A stretch of 62,551 bases of DNA from Psychrobacillus sp. OK028 (GTDB lineage Bacteria; Bacillota; Bacilli; Bacillales_A; Planococcaceae): contig NZ_FNHY01000013.1 in assembly GCF_900103605.1 (NCBI RefSeq), positions 1 to 62,551 on the forward strand, given 5' to 3'. Below are positions 8,727-19,299 of this stretch, piece by piece. Under the pieces are notes generated by a model. That model was given only the letters and a program-made list of their open reading frames with translations, was not told the DNA's origin and searched no databases. The first letter of the stretch is position 1. Every line of letters begins with the position of its first letter. Both the position numbers and the translations under genes were made by a program.

Positions 8727-9623
8727 ATGTTTAGTTTACCAAATAAAGTGACAATTATCGAGGTAGGTCCAAGAGATGGCTTACAAAATGAAAAAAATGA
8801 AGTACCAACCGAAGTGAAACTAGCCTATATCGAAAAACTGCAGCATGCAGGAATAGAGGAAATGGAGTTAACTTCATTCGTTTCACCAAAATGGGTGCCA
8901 CAAATGAAAGATGCAAATGTAATAGTTACCCAAGTGAAAAAAATGGGTAGACAAATAGTATTAACACCAAATAAAAAAGGCGTCGAATTAGCCACACAAT
9001 CTGGCGCACAGAATTTTGCAGTATTTGTAGGCGTTTCTAACAGTTTTAATAAAAAAAATATTAATAAAACCACGAAAGAAAGTATGGATGAACTCATGCC
9101 AATTGTGGAAAAACTATTACAAGAAGGTCATTTTGTACGTGCCTGTATTTCCACTGCTTTCTATTGTCCTTATGAGGGTAAAATAGATCCATCAGACACA
9201 ATAGCACTATGCAAAGAGTTCGTTTCATGGGGTGTGAACGAACTAAGCGTAGCAGATACAAATGGAATGGCTAACCCACAGGAAAGCTATGAATTATTCA
9301 AGATGTTGAAGAACGAATTCCCCGCTACTCTCATTACCGCTCATTTTCATGACACTCGAAAAATGGGTATAGCCAATATACTCGCAAGCCTTCAAGCAGG
9401 AATTGATCGGTTCGACGCTTCTACTGGTGGACTAGGTGGATGTCCTTTTGCTCCAGGAGCTACAGGAAATGTAGCAACTGAGGATGTTGTGAATATGCTA
9501 CATCAAATGGGTATACGGACGAATATTAACCTTGATTCACTGCTTAAAGCAGTAGAAGTAATTGAACCTTATGTGTCTAGACCAATAGACACTGGTATGT
9601 ATAATCTATTTAAAAGTAAGTAG
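8727..9623 (+). CDS. Hydroxymethylglutaryl-CoA lyase
   Basis: The enzyme splits 3-hydroxy-3-methylglutaryl-CoA into acetyl-CoA and acetoacetate, the last step of leucine breakdown. It is a DRE-TIM barrel: GPRDGLQNE near the N-terminus, metal-binding HFHDT, and the HMG-CoA-lyase signature with Cys in GLGGCPFAPGATGN. I chose the ATG at 8727, 6 bp after GGGAGGG; the ATG at 8721 abuts the ribosome binding site. Acetoacetate from this reaction could feed the adjacent thiolase after activation. In B. subtilis the equivalent (yngG) is in another operon. Confidence 0.92.
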   Translation: MFSLPNKVTIIEVGPRDGLQNEKNEVPTEVKLAYIEKLQHAGIEEMELTSFVSPKWVPQMKDANVIVTQVKKMGRQIVLTPNKKGVELATQSGAQNFAVFVGVSNSFNKKNINKTTKESMDELMPIVEKLLQEGHFVRACISTAFYCPYEGKIDPSDTIALCKEFVSWGVNELSVADTNGMANPQESYELFKMLKNEFPATLITAHFHDTRKMGIANILASLQAGIDRFDASTGGLGGCPFAPGATGNVATEDVVNMLHQMGIRTNINLDSLLKAVEVIEPYVSRPIDTGMYNLFKSK

Positions 9624-9634
9624 GGGTTGATCAA

Positions 9635-10564
9635 ATGAAGAAACGAGTAATTATTTGGACGAGTATTTTTACTAGTATTTTGACAGCTATCGCTACGTTC
9701 TTTGGTTTTTTTGTAACTAATAGGTTGATGTATATGAAGAAAAAAGAAAATGATTTTATCTTAAACCGCGAAATTACCTCAAAGAGATTAGATGAAGCAT
9801 GGTTTAACGCAGTAAATAAAACAGAACAATGGATTGAATCTAAAAATGGCTATTCTTTAAAAGCCATTTTTATCGAGCCTCTAGAAACAAATAATTATGT
9901 CGTTATTTGCCATGGAGTCACCGAAAACAAAATCAACTCGCTACGTTTTGTTCGTATGTTTGAACGTCTTGGATTTAACAGTGTTGTCTACGATCATCGT
10001 AGACATGGTGATTCCGGTGGCAAAACAACTAGCTTTGGATTTTATGAAAAAATAGATTTACAATCAGTTGTTGAAGCAGTAAGAGATAGAGCGGGAAATG
10101 ACGCAGTTTTAGGTATTCATGGAGAATCTATGGGTGCAGCCACCACACTTCTATATGCTGGTTCTATAATTGATGATGCTAATTTTTATATTTCGGATTG
10201 TGCATTTTCAGATTTTGAGCAGCAAGTTTATCACATAATGACACAGACAACTCCTCTCCGATCGAGTCTGGCGATACGATTTGCGAATTTGTTTTTAAAA
10301 CTGCGTGATGGATATACGTTAAATCTCGTTTCACCAATTGATATGATTGACAAAATTGAAAAACCTGTCTTATTTATCCATAGTTTACAAGATGATTTTA
10401 TACTTCCTAAAATGACTGAAGATTTATATGAAAAAAAGCTGGGTCCAAAAACATTAAAATTATTTGATATAGGTGAACATGCTAAATCGTTCAATGAAAA
10501 TAGTAAAGAATATGAGCAAGTTGTTGCAGATTTTCTACAAGAAAATGGTTTGTTAAATAAATAA
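9635..10564 (+). CDS. yqkD: Membrane-anchored alpha/beta hydrolase, YqkD type
   Basis: A hydrophobic segment at residues 5-27 anchors an alpha/beta-hydrolase domain. The Ser nucleophile lies in GIHGESMGAAT, the acid is probably Asp in HSLQDDF and the His is in GEHAKS. The substrate is unknown; the family is often annotated as a peptidase or esterase. It starts 11 bp after the HMG-CoA lyase, with AGGGG before the ATG. Length (309) and neighbourhood match B. subtilis YqkD. Confidence 0.82.
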   Translation: MKKRVIIWTSIFTSILTAIATFFGFFVTNRLMYMKKKENDFILNREITSKRLDEAWFNAVNKTEQWIESKNGYSLKAIFIEPLETNNYVVICHGVTENKINSLRFVRMFERLGFNSVVYDHRRHGDSGGKTTSFGFYEKIDLQSVVEAVRDRAGNDAVLGIHGESMGAATTLLYAGSIIDDANFYISDCAFSDFEQQVYHIMTQTTPLRSSLAIRFANLFLKLRDGYTLNLVSPIDMIDKIEKPVLFIHSLQDDFILPKMTEDLYEKKLGPKTLKLFDIGEHAKSFNENSKEYEQVVADFLQENGLLNK

Positions 10565-10594
10565 AAAAGCACTCAGCAGAGTGCTTTTTTATTT
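10563..10594. terminator. Bidirectional terminator
   Basis: AAAAAAGCACTC, loop AGCA and GAGTGCTTTTTT lie between the convergent yqkD-type hydrolase and yneF genes. The hairpin partly overlaps the end of yneF. Confidence 0.85.
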
Positions 10595-10807
10595 TTGCAT
10601 TTTATTCATTTGATTCATCATTTGTTTAACTTGTTTTTCAGAAGGCTTACGACCCATTTGTGCCATCATCATACGTAGCATTTGTTCATTAATAGGTGGG
10701 TTTTCTTTTAAGTACTTCATCATATATTGACGTGCTGCAAAGAAACCAATTGCCGCACCAGCAATTAACGCAACGATTATAATAACAATCCAAATCCATG
10801 TTTGCAT
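10589..10807 (-). CDS. yneF: YneF family membrane protein (UPF0154)
   Basis: The 72-residue protein has one N-terminal membrane helix (residues 3-24, ending [11 protein letters not shown]) and a positively charged, Met-rich cytosolic tail ([20 protein letters not shown]). This is the typical YneF layout. The ATG follows GAAGGAGG. It lies downstream of tkt as in B. subtilis. The molecular role is not known. Confidence 0.9.
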   Translation of the reverse strand: MQTWIWIVIIIVALIAGAAIGFFAARQYMMKYLKENPPINEQMLRMMMAQMGRKPSEKQVKQMMNQMNKMQK

Positions 10808-10901
10808 ATTTTCTCCTCCTTCATGTTCTTATCTACGTGTACAAGACACCATTAAAAATTATACTATAGATTCTTTTTGCATTCTATATAAATTCGAATA
10901 A

Positions 10902-10948
10902 AAAAGCAATTCAAATACTAAATGTTTATAAGTATTTGAATTGCTTTT
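10902..10948 (-). terminator. Terminator of tkt
   Basis: This is a perfect 18-bp inverted repeat (AAAAGCAATTCAAATACT and its complement) with an 11-nt loop, immediately after the transketolase stop. Confidence 0.85.
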
Positions 10949-10958
10949 ATTAATATTC

Positions 10959-12959
10959 TTATTTTTGGAGTAAGTCTTTCATTTTAGAAACAACATTCTC
11001 TACAGAGAAACCATATTCTTTCATAACAATTTCACCAGGAGCACTTGCACCGAATTTATCAATAGCAATTACGTCCCCTTCAAATCCAACATAACGGTGC
11101 CAACCTAATGACGCACCCATTTCGATTGCTAGACGCTTTGTTAAATGAGATGGTAATACAGCATTTTTATATGCTGCATCTTGTTTTTCAAATAGATCCC
11201 ATGACGGCATAGAAACTACAGAAACTTCTATTCCCTCTTTAGCAAGTGCTTGTTGCGCTTCAACTGCAAGACTCACTTCTGAACCAGTTGCAAGCAGGAT
11301 TGCTTCCGCTTTTTCATTAGGCGCTACAACATAAGCTCCTTTTGAAACTCCTTCTTTAGCCAGCTCCACGGAGTTTTCAAGTGTTGGAAGGTTTTGTCTA
11401 GAAAGCACTAGAACCGTCGGAATATTTTTAGATGAAACCGCTAGTTTCCAAGCTTCTGCAGTTTCATTTGCATCTGCTGGACGGATTACAGATAAACCAG
11501 GCATTGCTCGTAAAGAAGCTAAGTGTTCTACTGGCTCATGCGTTGGACCATCTTCCCCAACAGCGATACTGTCATGTGTAAATACATACGTAACAGGAAG
11601 TCCCATTAATGCAGATAAACGAATTGCTGGGCGAACATAGTCACTAAATACGAAGAATGTACCACCAAATACATTTAGTCCTCCGTGTAAAGCCATACCA
11701 TTTAAAGCAGTACCCATAGCAAATTCACGTACACCAAACCAAATGTTTTTTCCAGCATAATTTTCTGCTGAAAAATCTCCAACATTCTTCATCGTAGTTT
11801 TATTGGACCCCGCTAAATCGGCACTACCACCAAAGAATGAAGGTAAGTTTTGAGCAATTGCATTAATTGCTTCTCCAGATGCAGAACGTGTAGCATGAGA
11901 AGTACCAGTTTCGTACGTTTTCAATGCATCCGCAAAGTTTTCAGGTAATTCTCCAGAAATTGCTGTTTTTAGCGTTGAAGCTAACTCAGGGAATTCGGAC
12001 TCATACGCATTTAGTTTCTCATTCCAAGATGCCTCTTCTTGAACACCTAAACGTTCAGAAGCTTGTCTAAATGTATCATAAACCTCTTCAGGAACGTAGA
12101 AGTCCTCTTCGTATAACCATTTATATTCAGCTTTGGCTAAAAGAGTTTCGTCTTTTCCTAAAGGCATACCATGAGCATCTGACTTACCAGAACGGTTAGG
12201 AGAACCAAATCCGATAACAGTTTTAACTTCAATAAGTGTTGGTTTATCATTTTGAGACTTCGCTTTATCAATAGCATTTGAAATTTCTTCGATATTGTTT
12301 CCGTCTTTTACAAGAATATAGTTCCAACCATATGAATCAAATCGTTTTTCTACATTTTCTGAGAATGATTTACCTAAATCACCATCTAAAGAAATATCAT
12401 TACTATCATATAATACAATCAATTTATCCAATTGAAGATGTCCGGCAAGAGAAATTGCTTCTGCAGCTACACCTTCCATTAAATCTCCATCTCCGCATAA
12501 TGCATAAGTATAATGATCAATAATAGAGTGGTTTTCTTTATTGTACGTAGCAGCTAAGTGTGCCTCAGCCATCGCCATACCTACTGCCATCCCAATTCCT
12601 TGACCAAGTGGGCCAGTAGTTGCTTCTACTCCTGCAGTGTGACCGAATTCAGGATGTCCAGGTGTTTTAGAATCCCATTGTCTAAAGTTCTTAATCTCTT
12701 CCATAGGTAAATCATAGCCACCAAGGTGAAGTAGACTATATAAAAGCATAGAACCATGACCTGCAGATAAGACAAAACGGTCGCGATTAAACCATGTTGG
12801 ATTATTTGGATTATGACGTAAATGCTTTGTCCATAAAGTGTAAGCCATTGGTGCAGCCCCCATTGGTAATCCAGGGTGACCAGAATTTGCTTTATCGATT
12901 GCATCAATAGACAAAGTTCGAACCGTATTAATTGCTAATAAATCGGATTGTAATGACAT
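10959..12959 (-). CDS. tkt: Transketolase
   Basis: This thiamine-diphosphate enzyme of the pentose phosphate pathway transfers two-carbon units between sugar phosphates. The N-terminal domain carries the TPP motif GDGDLMEGV...DSN (about residues 150-185). The pyrimidine domain has [16 protein letters not shown] and [15 protein letters not shown] start at ATG 12959, seven codons inside the longest frame, because GAGAGGATG precedes it. This gives 666 residues, the family norm. The order lexA-yneA-yneB-ynzC-tkt-yneF is that of B. subtilis. Confidence 0.96.
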   Translation of the reverse strand: MSLQSDLLAINTVRTLSIDAIDKANSGHPGLPMGAAPMAYTLWTKHLRHNPNNPTWFNRDRFVLSAGHGSMLLYSLLHLGGYDLPMEEIKNFRQWDSKTPGHPEFGHTAGVEATTGPLGQGIGMAVGMAMAEAHLAATYNKENHSIIDHYTYALCGDGDLMEGVAAEAISLAGHLQLDKLIVLYDSNDISLDGDLGKSFSENVEKRFDSYGWNYILVKDGNNIEEISNAIDKAKSQNDKPTLIEVKTVIGFGSPNRSGKSDAHGMPLGKDETLLAKAEYKWLYEEDFYVPEEVYDTFRQASERLGVQEEASWNEKLNAYESEFPELASTLKTAISGELPENFADALKTYETGTSHATRSASGEAINAIAQNLPSFFGGSADLAGSNKTTMKNVGDFSAENYAGKNIWFGVREFAMGTALNGMALHGGLNVFGGTFFVFSDYVRPAIRLSALMGLPVTYVFTHDSIAVGEDGPTHEPVEHLASLRAMPGLSVIRPADANETAEAWKLAVSSKNIPTVLVLSRQNLPTLENSVELAKEGVSKGAYVVAPNEKAEAILLATGSEVSLAVEAQQALAKEGIEVSVVSMPSWDLFEKQDAAYKNAVLPSHLTKRLAIEMGASLGWHRYVGFEGDVIAIDKFGASAPGEIVMKEYGFSVENVVSKMKDLLQK

Positions 12960-13045
12960 GAATGACATCCTCTCAAACAAATTTTTTCTATATTTCTAGT
13001 TTAGACAAGAATGTCTGTATTATCAATGGTTTCTGAAATGATTAA

Positions 13046-13279
13046 TTAATTCAGAAACTTCCCTTTCTTTGCTTCTTGAACCTTTACAGGGGTTACATCA
13101 TTTCCAGCAGGGTCAATTATTTTTACACTTTCTATAGTATCTCTCATTGTAGAGCGGAAAGTTTCCAAGTATTCTTTACGTAAAGAGCTTTGTTCTTTTG
13201 CTTCTTCAATAGAAAGTCCTGTTGTTTTAGATTTTTTAGACAACTCGCTAATTCTTGCTAATTTTTCTTTACTTAACAT
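13046..13279 (-). CDS. ynzC: YnzC family (DUF896) protein
   Basis: This is a small helical protein of unknown function, part of the SOS-controlled yneA-yneB-ynzC operon in Bacillus. I place the start at ATG 13279 (MLSKEKLARISELSKKSK), after GAAAGGATG, giving 77 residues as in B. subtilis; the longer frame adds 22 unconserved residues. Conserved features include the Lys-rich N-terminus, LSIEEAKEQSSLRKEYLE and the Asp-Pro-Ala-Gly turn near residue 58. Confidence 0.92.
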   Translation of the reverse strand: MLSKEKLARISELSKKSKTTGLSIEEAKEQSSLRKEYLETFRSTMRDTIESVKIIDPAGNDVTPVKVQEAKKGKFLN

Positions 13280-13341
13280 TTTAACGCATCCTTTCACTTT
13301 CTCTTTATATAAAGGTAAGGAAAAAACACACAGAGTGCAAG

Positions 13342-14306
<965 letters not shown>

Positions 14307-14324
14307 TAAAAATACCCCCTAATA

Positions 14325-14336
14325 GAATATGTGTTC
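14325..14336. promoter_or_regulatory. SOS box, yneA-proximal
   Basis: GAAT-ATGT-GTTC differs at one base from the Gram-positive consensus GAAC-N4-GTTC. It lies in the yneA 5' region, just before its ribosome binding site. Confidence 0.65.
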
Positions 14337-14351
14337 GTAATGTATATTTTA

Positions 14352-14380
14352 ATAATAATGCGAACGTTTGTTTTTGTCAA
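14352..14380 (-). promoter_or_regulatory. yneA promoter with internal SOS box
   Basis: On the minus strand TTGACA (14380-14375) and TATTAT (14357-14352) are exactly 17 bp apart. The spacer holds GAAC-GTTT-GTTT (14362-14373), a one-mismatch SOS box. LexA bound there would block polymerase directly. Confidence 0.8.
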
Positions 14381-14389
14381 TACTAATTA

Positions 14390-14428
14390 GAACCTATGTT
14401 TGCATTAATGTTCGTAGCCTGTTATACT
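14390..14428 (+). promoter_or_regulatory. lexA promoter with SOS box
   Basis: TTGCAT (14400-14405) and TATACT (14423-14428) are 17 bp apart. GAAC-CTAT-GTTT (14390-14401), a one-mismatch SOS box, overlaps the -35 element, so lexA should be autoregulated. Confidence 0.75.
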
Positions 14429-14476
14429 ATTAATAAGATAGAAAAGGATAGTAATTACTCTTAAAGAGGTGAACAA

Positions 14477-15097
14477 ATGAAGAAAGCATCTAAAAGGCAG
14501 GAAGACATTCTAGCTTTTATAAAAGAAGAAGTACGCAAAAAAGGATATCCACCATCCGTTCGAGAAATAGGAGAGGCTGTGGGATTAGCATCAAGTTCTA
14601 CTGTTCACGGGCACTTAGCTCGATTAGAAAGTAAAGGTTTAATTAGAAGAGATCCAACTAAACCACGTGCCATTGAGATTCTTGATAGTTTAGGAAGCAT
14701 GGCTGAAAAACAAAACGTAGTTCATGTGCCACTTGTTGGTAAAGTTACTGCTGGTTTGCCTATTACGGCAATTGAAAATATCGAAGAATTTTTCCCGCTG
14801 CCAGAAACTTTTGGTACATCGGATGATAATTTATTTATGTTAGAAATTATGGGTAATAGTATGATTGAAGCAGGAATATTAAATGGTGACTATGTCGTTG
14901 TAAAACAACAGCAATCAGCAAATAATGGTGATATTGTCGTAGCAATGACCGATGAGGATGAGGCGACAGTGAAGCGGTTCTTTAAGGAAAAATCATATTT
15001 CCGTTTACAACCTGAAAATTCCTCCATGGAACCAATCATCGTAAACTCCGTTAGCATTCTTGGAAAAGTAGTAGGAGTTTATCGCAATATTCAATAG
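14477..15097 (+). CDS. lexA: LexA repressor
   Basis: This is the SOS master repressor, self-cleaving with RecA filaments. The 206 residues have a winged helix (about 5-65; [22 protein letters not shown]), the Ala-Gly cleavage site in [11 protein letters not shown], catalytic Ser in MGNSMIEAG and Lys in DEATVKRFF. The ATG follows AAAGAGGTG. It is divergent from yneA with three SOS boxes between them. Confidence 0.97.
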   Translation: MKKASKRQEDILAFIKEEVRKKGYPPSVREIGEAVGLASSSTVHGHLARLESKGLIRRDPTKPRAIEILDSLGSMAEKQNVVHVPLVGKVTAGLPITAIENIEEFFPLPETFGTSDDNLFMLEIMGNSMIEAGILNGDYVVVKQQQSANNGDIVVAMTDEDEATVKRFFKEKSYFRLQPENSSMEPIIVNSVSILGKVVGVYRNIQ

Positions 15098-15194
15098 TCT
15101 ATACAGACTTGACAATCTACTTAAATTTACTTAAAATAACGAAGAGCCGATATCATATTTCAACGAAAAGTGGACATTTTCGCTGAAATCATCG

Positions 15195-15235
15195 AAAAAC
15201 CCCTTTACCTTTATGGTTGAGGGGTTTTGTTTTGT
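15195..15235 (+). terminator. Terminator downstream of lexA
   Basis: AAAACCCCT and AGGGGTTTT form a stem followed by T-rich sequence, about 100 bp after the lexA stop. The 5' flank holds another small hairpin (CGAAAA / TTTTCG). Confidence 0.7.
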
Positions 15236-15369
15236 AATAATTTAAATTCTAAAATAACATCTAAATAGTTTAAAAATAACAAAATGTGGGTATTATTTTT
15301 ATAAGCTTACATAGGTTAAATTACATACTTATTTATGGGTGATACATAACTACAAAGGAGTCGTAACCT

Positions 15370-15507
15370 ATGAAAATAATTATAGAAGAACTTAAAAAAC
15401 TCATAAATGACTATTATAGATGTAATAACTTCCAACTGAAGGAACAAATATTAATCGATATTAACCTATTGAAGGATGCACTAAGAATTATTGAAAAAGT
15501 AAGCTAG
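15370..15507 (+). CDS. Small protein, paralogue of 15684-15854
   Basis: This 45-residue ORF starts at an ATG with AAAGGAGTC seven to eight bases upstream. The product has an N-terminal ELKKLINDYYRC and a core LKEQILIDINLLKDAL. The same pattern recurs in the next small gene, with about half the positions identical, so selection on the protein is likely. A strong terminator follows 12 bp after the stop. Family and function are not recognised. A soluble two-helix protein is my reading of the amphipathic pattern. Confidence 0.7.
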   Translation: MKIIIEELKKLINDYYRCNNFQLKEQILIDINLLKDALRIIEKVS

Positions 15508-15519
15508 AGATAAACTATG

Positions 15520-15554
15520 AAAGATCACTTGGTTATTAATCAAGTGATCTTTTT
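15520..15554 (+). terminator. Terminator between the two paralogous small genes
   Basis: A perfect stem AAAGATCACTTG / CAAGTGATCTTT with a 9-nt loop is followed by TT. It means the two small genes are separately transcribed. Confidence 0.85.
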
Positions 15555-15683
15555 ATACCTAGTCAACTTTCTCCATGCCGTTTATAATAATCCTCTAAAA
15601 TTAACACCAAAAATACTTCCAATTAAAGTTGTTTTGTTACATAATATAAAAACAGGTATTATAGATCATAAGGGGGAGTATTT

Positions 15684-15854
15684 TTGCCTATTGCATTAAT
15701 TTACAAAGAACTAAATCGATTAATAGACGATTACTATAAATGTCCCTTTAAACATATAAAAGAGCAAATACTAATTGATATCAATCTTCTCACTGAAGCG
15801 ATATTACTTTTCGATGCCGATTATTCGTCAGATGTTTCATTTGAAACAAAATAA
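15684..15854 (+). CDS. Small protein, paralogue of 15370-15507
   Basis: This 56-residue ORF starts at a TTG after AGGGGGAG. The core LIDDYYKC then HIKEQILIDINLL matches the upstream gene (LINDYYRC, LKEQILIDINLL). A unique 16-residue acidic tail ends it. Its own AT-rich upstream region (about 15560-15670) contains TATAAT-like hexamers. Function unknown; the conserved Tyr-Tyr-x-Cys and the EQILIDINLL block are the features to search with. Confidence 0.65.
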   Translation: MPIALIYKELNRLIDDYYKCPFKHIKEQILIDINLLTEAILLFDADYSSDVSFETK

Positions 15855-15940
15855 GAGACGTCTCCCCTATCCCAAAACGACAAACGATCTAACTATATAC
15901 AAAAAGCGTTGAAAGCTTGCATATAGGGCCTTGAATATTA

Positions 15941-15974
15941 AAACTCACTCCGGAGAAACCACCTGAGTGAGTTT
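15941..15974 (-). terminator. Terminator of the acyl-CoA synthetase gene
   Basis: AAACTCACTC / GAGTGAGTTT stem directly follows the stop codon of the minus-strand gene. Confidence 0.75.
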
Positions 15975-15979
15975 ATAAG

Positions 15980-17575
15980 TTAATTTACTTTTTTAGGGCC
16001 ATTCCAGTACATCTCGCGTAAACGGAATTTTTGTAGTTTACCTGTAGCTGTTTTTGGTAACGCCTCTACAAATTCAATCGATTTTGGCGCTTTGAAATGG
16101 GACATGTTCGAACGACAGTAGTCGATTACTTCTTTTTCTGTAACTGTGCTTCCTTCATGAAGCACGATAATTGCCTTCGGAACTTCTCCCCACTTATCAT
16201 CAGGTATAGCAATAACTGCAGCCTCTAAAATATCGGGATGTTTATATAGTACACCTTCAATTTCTGTGGAAGAAATGTTTTCTCCTCCAGAGATAATCAT
16301 ATCTTTTATTCTATCTTGGATTTCGATATAACCATCAGGATATGTTACAGCTAAGTCTCCTGTGTAGAACCAACCGTCTTTAATTGCTTCAGCTGTTCTT
16401 TCTGGATCCTTGTAATATCCATCCATGACTACATTTCCACGAGTGATAATTTCACCAAGTTCTTTCCCATTCCATGCAACTTCTTGTCCATCTTCTTGGT
16501 TAACTACTTTCGTTTCCCCATTAAAAGCAAGTTCAATTCCTTGTCTCGCTTTAATTGTAGCTTGTTCATCAGGTGATTTCGCATCGAATTCATTTTTCCA
16601 TTCATTATATAGAATGAAAGGTGAAGTTTCAGTCAATCCATACACGTGAATCATATTTAATCCTAGAATTGCTTGTGCTTTCGCAATAAGTGCAGCTGCT
16701 GGAGGGGCTCCTGCAGTTGCCATTCGAGGATTTGTAGTAATTTTCATTTCTTTACTCGATGGTTCATTCACCAACATATTAACCACTGTCGGCGCACCAC
16801 ATAATAAGGATATTTGATGTTCTGTAAATAAATTCAAAATAAGTGGTGGATCAACTTTTCTTAAGCAAACATGCGTTGCGCCAGCCGCTGTAATCGCCCA
16901 TACACCACCCCAACCATTAGCATGGAACATTGGTAAAGTATGAAGATATACATCATCATGCTTTACACTTAAATGATACATGAAATTGGCTGCATTCATG
17001 TAGTTTCCACGATGCGTTAGCATGACACCCTTAGGTTTAGATGTCGTACCACTCGTATAATTCAATGTCAGAAGCTGATTTTCATCAATTTCCGTTTTAG
17101 GTAAAGTAACATCTTCAGAATCTTGTTCGATAAATGTTTCATAATCTATACCGTTCAATGAATTCGTTTCCCCTTCAACAGAAACAACGATTACTTGATC
17201 AAAAGGTAAACGATCCCCAATTTCCTCAATAGGTCTAGTAAATTCTTCATCCACTATCAGCATTTTGGAGTCACTATGCTTTATGATATACTCCAGATCC
17301 TCTGCATTCAGTCGGTAGTTTAGAGGTACCAGTACAGCCCCTATTTGGCAAATTCCATAAAAGCTTTCTAGCATATAATGAGTGTTAGGTAGCATAACTG
17401 CGACATGATCGCCTTTTTGAATACCAGCTTTTAATAGTGCGGCAGATAACTTGTCAGCACGTTGTCCAAATTCTTTATATGTAAACTGTTTTTCTCCGTC
17501 AATAACTGCTACTTTTTGTGGATAATATTTAATCGCTCTTCTTTTCCAATCCAATGGTGTTAATGCAGCAAACAT
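15980..17575 (-). CDS. Long-chain fatty-acid--CoA ligase family protein
   Basis: An ANL-superfamily enzyme that adenylates a carboxylic acid and forms its CoA thioester. The motifs are LNYTSGTTSKPKGVMLTHRG (P-loop), YGLTETSP, YTGDLAVTYPDGYIE and the C-terminal Lys in PKTATGKLQK. I use ATG 17575 because AGGGGAG abuts the earlier TTG. The product is 531 residues. It follows a class III CoA-transferase gene by 32 bp, so both probably activate the same organic acid. Sequence resembles the medium/long-chain or dimethylsulfoniopropionate-type ligases; substrate cannot be set. Confidence 0.92.
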   Translation of the reverse strand: MFAALTPLDWKRRAIKYYPQKVAVIDGEKQFTYKEFGQRADKLSAALLKAGIQKGDHVAVMLPNTHYMLESFYGICQIGAVLVPLNYRLNAEDLEYIIKHSDSKMLIVDEEFTRPIEEIGDRLPFDQVIVVSVEGETNSLNGIDYETFIEQDSEDVTLPKTEIDENQLLTLNYTSGTTSKPKGVMLTHRGNYMNAANFMYHLSVKHDDVYLHTLPMFHANGWGGVWAITAAGATHVCLRKVDPPLILNLFTEHQISLLCGAPTVVNMLVNEPSSKEMKITTNPRMATAGAPPAAALIAKAQAILGLNMIHVYGLTETSPFILYNEWKNEFDAKSPDEQATIKARQGIELAFNGETKVVNQEDGQEVAWNGKELGEIITRGNVVMDGYYKDPERTAEAIKDGWFYTGDLAVTYPDGYIEIQDRIKDMIISGGENISSTEIEGVLYKHPDILEAAVIAIPDDKWGEVPKAIIVLHEGSTVTEKEVIDYCRSNMSHFKAPKSIEFVEALPKTATGKLQKFRLREMYWNGPKKVN

Positions 17576-17607
17576 TCTATCCAACTCCCCTTTAGTAGAC
17601 TAATTTG

Positions 17608-18816
17608 TTATATTGAGCTTTCTATTTGCTTAATCGAACCGAAAATGCCTTTTTCTATAAGCGATTTAATCATCTCACTATCTAAACCAAGTTCTTCTAG
17701 GATTTCATTGGTATGTGTTCCCGTTTGCACCCCCGCAAAACGGTACTCGCCTGGTTGTGTTGAAAACTTAATAGGAAAAGCTATTTGCTTTTGTATTCCT
17801 TCATCATATTTTGGTACAGAAACCACTAGCTCTCTTGCCTTTATATGTGGATGTTCTACAGCCTCTGAAAAATTTAATACCGGTTCCACACAGCCATTAA
17901 ATCCATTTTTAAGAATACTATTCCATTCTTCTAATGTCTTTTCTTTAAAAGTTTTTATGAGCTTTTCTTTAAACGCTAAGTGATCCGCTCGATTCTCACT
18001 ACTACTAAGTTTGAACAAAGCAGGATCCCCAAGTAATTCACAAAGCATTTTTTGAAACTGAGGTTCCAGGCTGCCTACAGATATATAACGATTGTCTCTC
18101 GTTTCATAATAATCATAAAAAGAGCCACCATTTAAAAGTAAAGATTCAGCAGTCGGTTCGATTCCGCCAACTAAAAAACTAGGTCCGTACAAAGCATTTA
18201 ACGAAAACGATACATCCGTCAAACTAATATCAATATGCTGACCTTCTCCAGTTTTTTGTCGATTATACACAGCAGCTAATATTCCAATGACAGCTGGCAT
18301 CGAACCTCCTGCAAGATCCGCTACTTGTACACCAGCAGGCACAGGCGTCTGACCTTTTCGGAAAGAATAACTGGAAACACCTGCTAAAGATAAATAGTTA
18401 ATATCATGACCAGCCTGATTGCGAAGAGGACCTGTTTGTCCATAACCAGTAATAGAGCAGAAAATAATAGCTGGATTTATTTCTTTTAGCTTTTCATATC
18501 CAATTCCCAGTTTATCCATTACACCTGGTCGGAATTGTTCTACGACAATATCATAATCTTTTATTAATTGGTAGACGATTTCTATCGATTCTGGCAGTTT
18601 TAAATCTAGTGCCAATGAACGCTTAGATCGATTTAAGTGAGCAAAAGTAGCTGATACTTCTCCGTCCATTACGCCATCATATTTTAAGAAATCCTCTCGA
18701 TTTGGTGCTTCTATTTTCAACACTTCTGCTCCCATATCAGCGAGCATCATCGTTGCAAATGGACCAGGCAACAAAGTAGAAAAATCTAATATTTTCAAAC
18801 CTCTTAAGATCCCCAT
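17608..18816 (-). CDS. Class III CoA-transferase (CaiB/BaiF family)
   Basis: This is a family III CoA-transferase moving CoA between carboxylic acids through an aspartyl-CoA thioester. Features seen: DFSTLLPGPFATMMLADMGA at the N-terminus, NRSKRSLALDLK, and the probable catalytic Asp in GVQVADLAGGS. I use ATG 18816 (MGILRGLKIL), which follows GAAGGGGG, giving 402 residues. Together with the downstream ligase it may form an acyl-activation operon. Substrate unknown. Confidence 0.92.
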   Translation of the reverse strand: MGILRGLKILDFSTLLPGPFATMMLADMGAEVLKIEAPNREDFLKYDGVMDGEVSATFAHLNRSKRSLALDLKLPESIEIVYQLIKDYDIVVEQFRPGVMDKLGIGYEKLKEINPAIIFCSITGYGQTGPLRNQAGHDINYLSLAGVSSYSFRKGQTPVPAGVQVADLAGGSMPAVIGILAAVYNRQKTGEGQHIDISLTDVSFSLNALYGPSFLVGGIEPTAESLLLNGGSFYDYYETRDNRYISVGSLEPQFQKMLCELLGDPALFKLSSSENRADHLAFKEKLIKTFKEKTLEEWNSILKNGFNGCVEPVLNFSEAVEHPHIKARELVVSVPKYDEGIQKQIAFPIKFSTQPGEYRFAGVQTGTHTNEILEELGLDSEMIKSLIEKGIFGSIKQIESSI

Positions 18817-19144
18817 TTTTTCCCCCTTCATTCCTAATTTTTAAATTATTCTGACATATATCATTGTAACGAAAACATCTTGTACTTTCAATTAATGTTT
18901 GTACAATGTGCACTAATCAACTTAGAAGCTTCTTGTAAGTCAAAATGGAAGCAGAATTTCTCCCAGTCTTAATTCCTGCTTTTGGTTTACCTCCACAAGG
19001 GAGACAACATGAAGATGATGATGCTAAATTTATGGATTCAAATGACATGCCTATCTTTCTTTCTCACACTTACAAATAAGTTCATAGTAGTTATCGAATA
19101 CCTGCAGATGTATTTGCAAATGTATCAAATAAAATAAAAAAGAA
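18817..19144. other. Intergenic region, one doubtful 44-codon frame
   Basis: The only coding hint is a plus-strand frame at 18945-19079 (44 codons, MEAEFLPVLIPAFGLPPQ at its start). It has no ribosome binding site and a stop just upstream. The rest holds no recognisable gene. Confidence 0.4.
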
Positions 19145-19182
19145 AAACACCGAATCAGTCGACTTACGACTGAACGATGTTT
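19145..19182 (-). terminator. Terminator of glnRA
   Basis: On the minus strand a long imperfect stem (AACATCGTTCAGTCG with its partner CGACTGATTCGGTGTT) is followed by TTTTTCTTTTTT, about 120 bp beyond glnA. Confidence 0.7.
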
Positions 19183-19299
19183 CTAAATGGTATTTTTTCA
19201 CTATCTTTTCGGGGTAAAAATGGGGTATGGATATTTTTGCAGAAATTCTTCCCATTAAACAACCCATAATATTAATCAACAAACCCCTTCAAATCTTTC

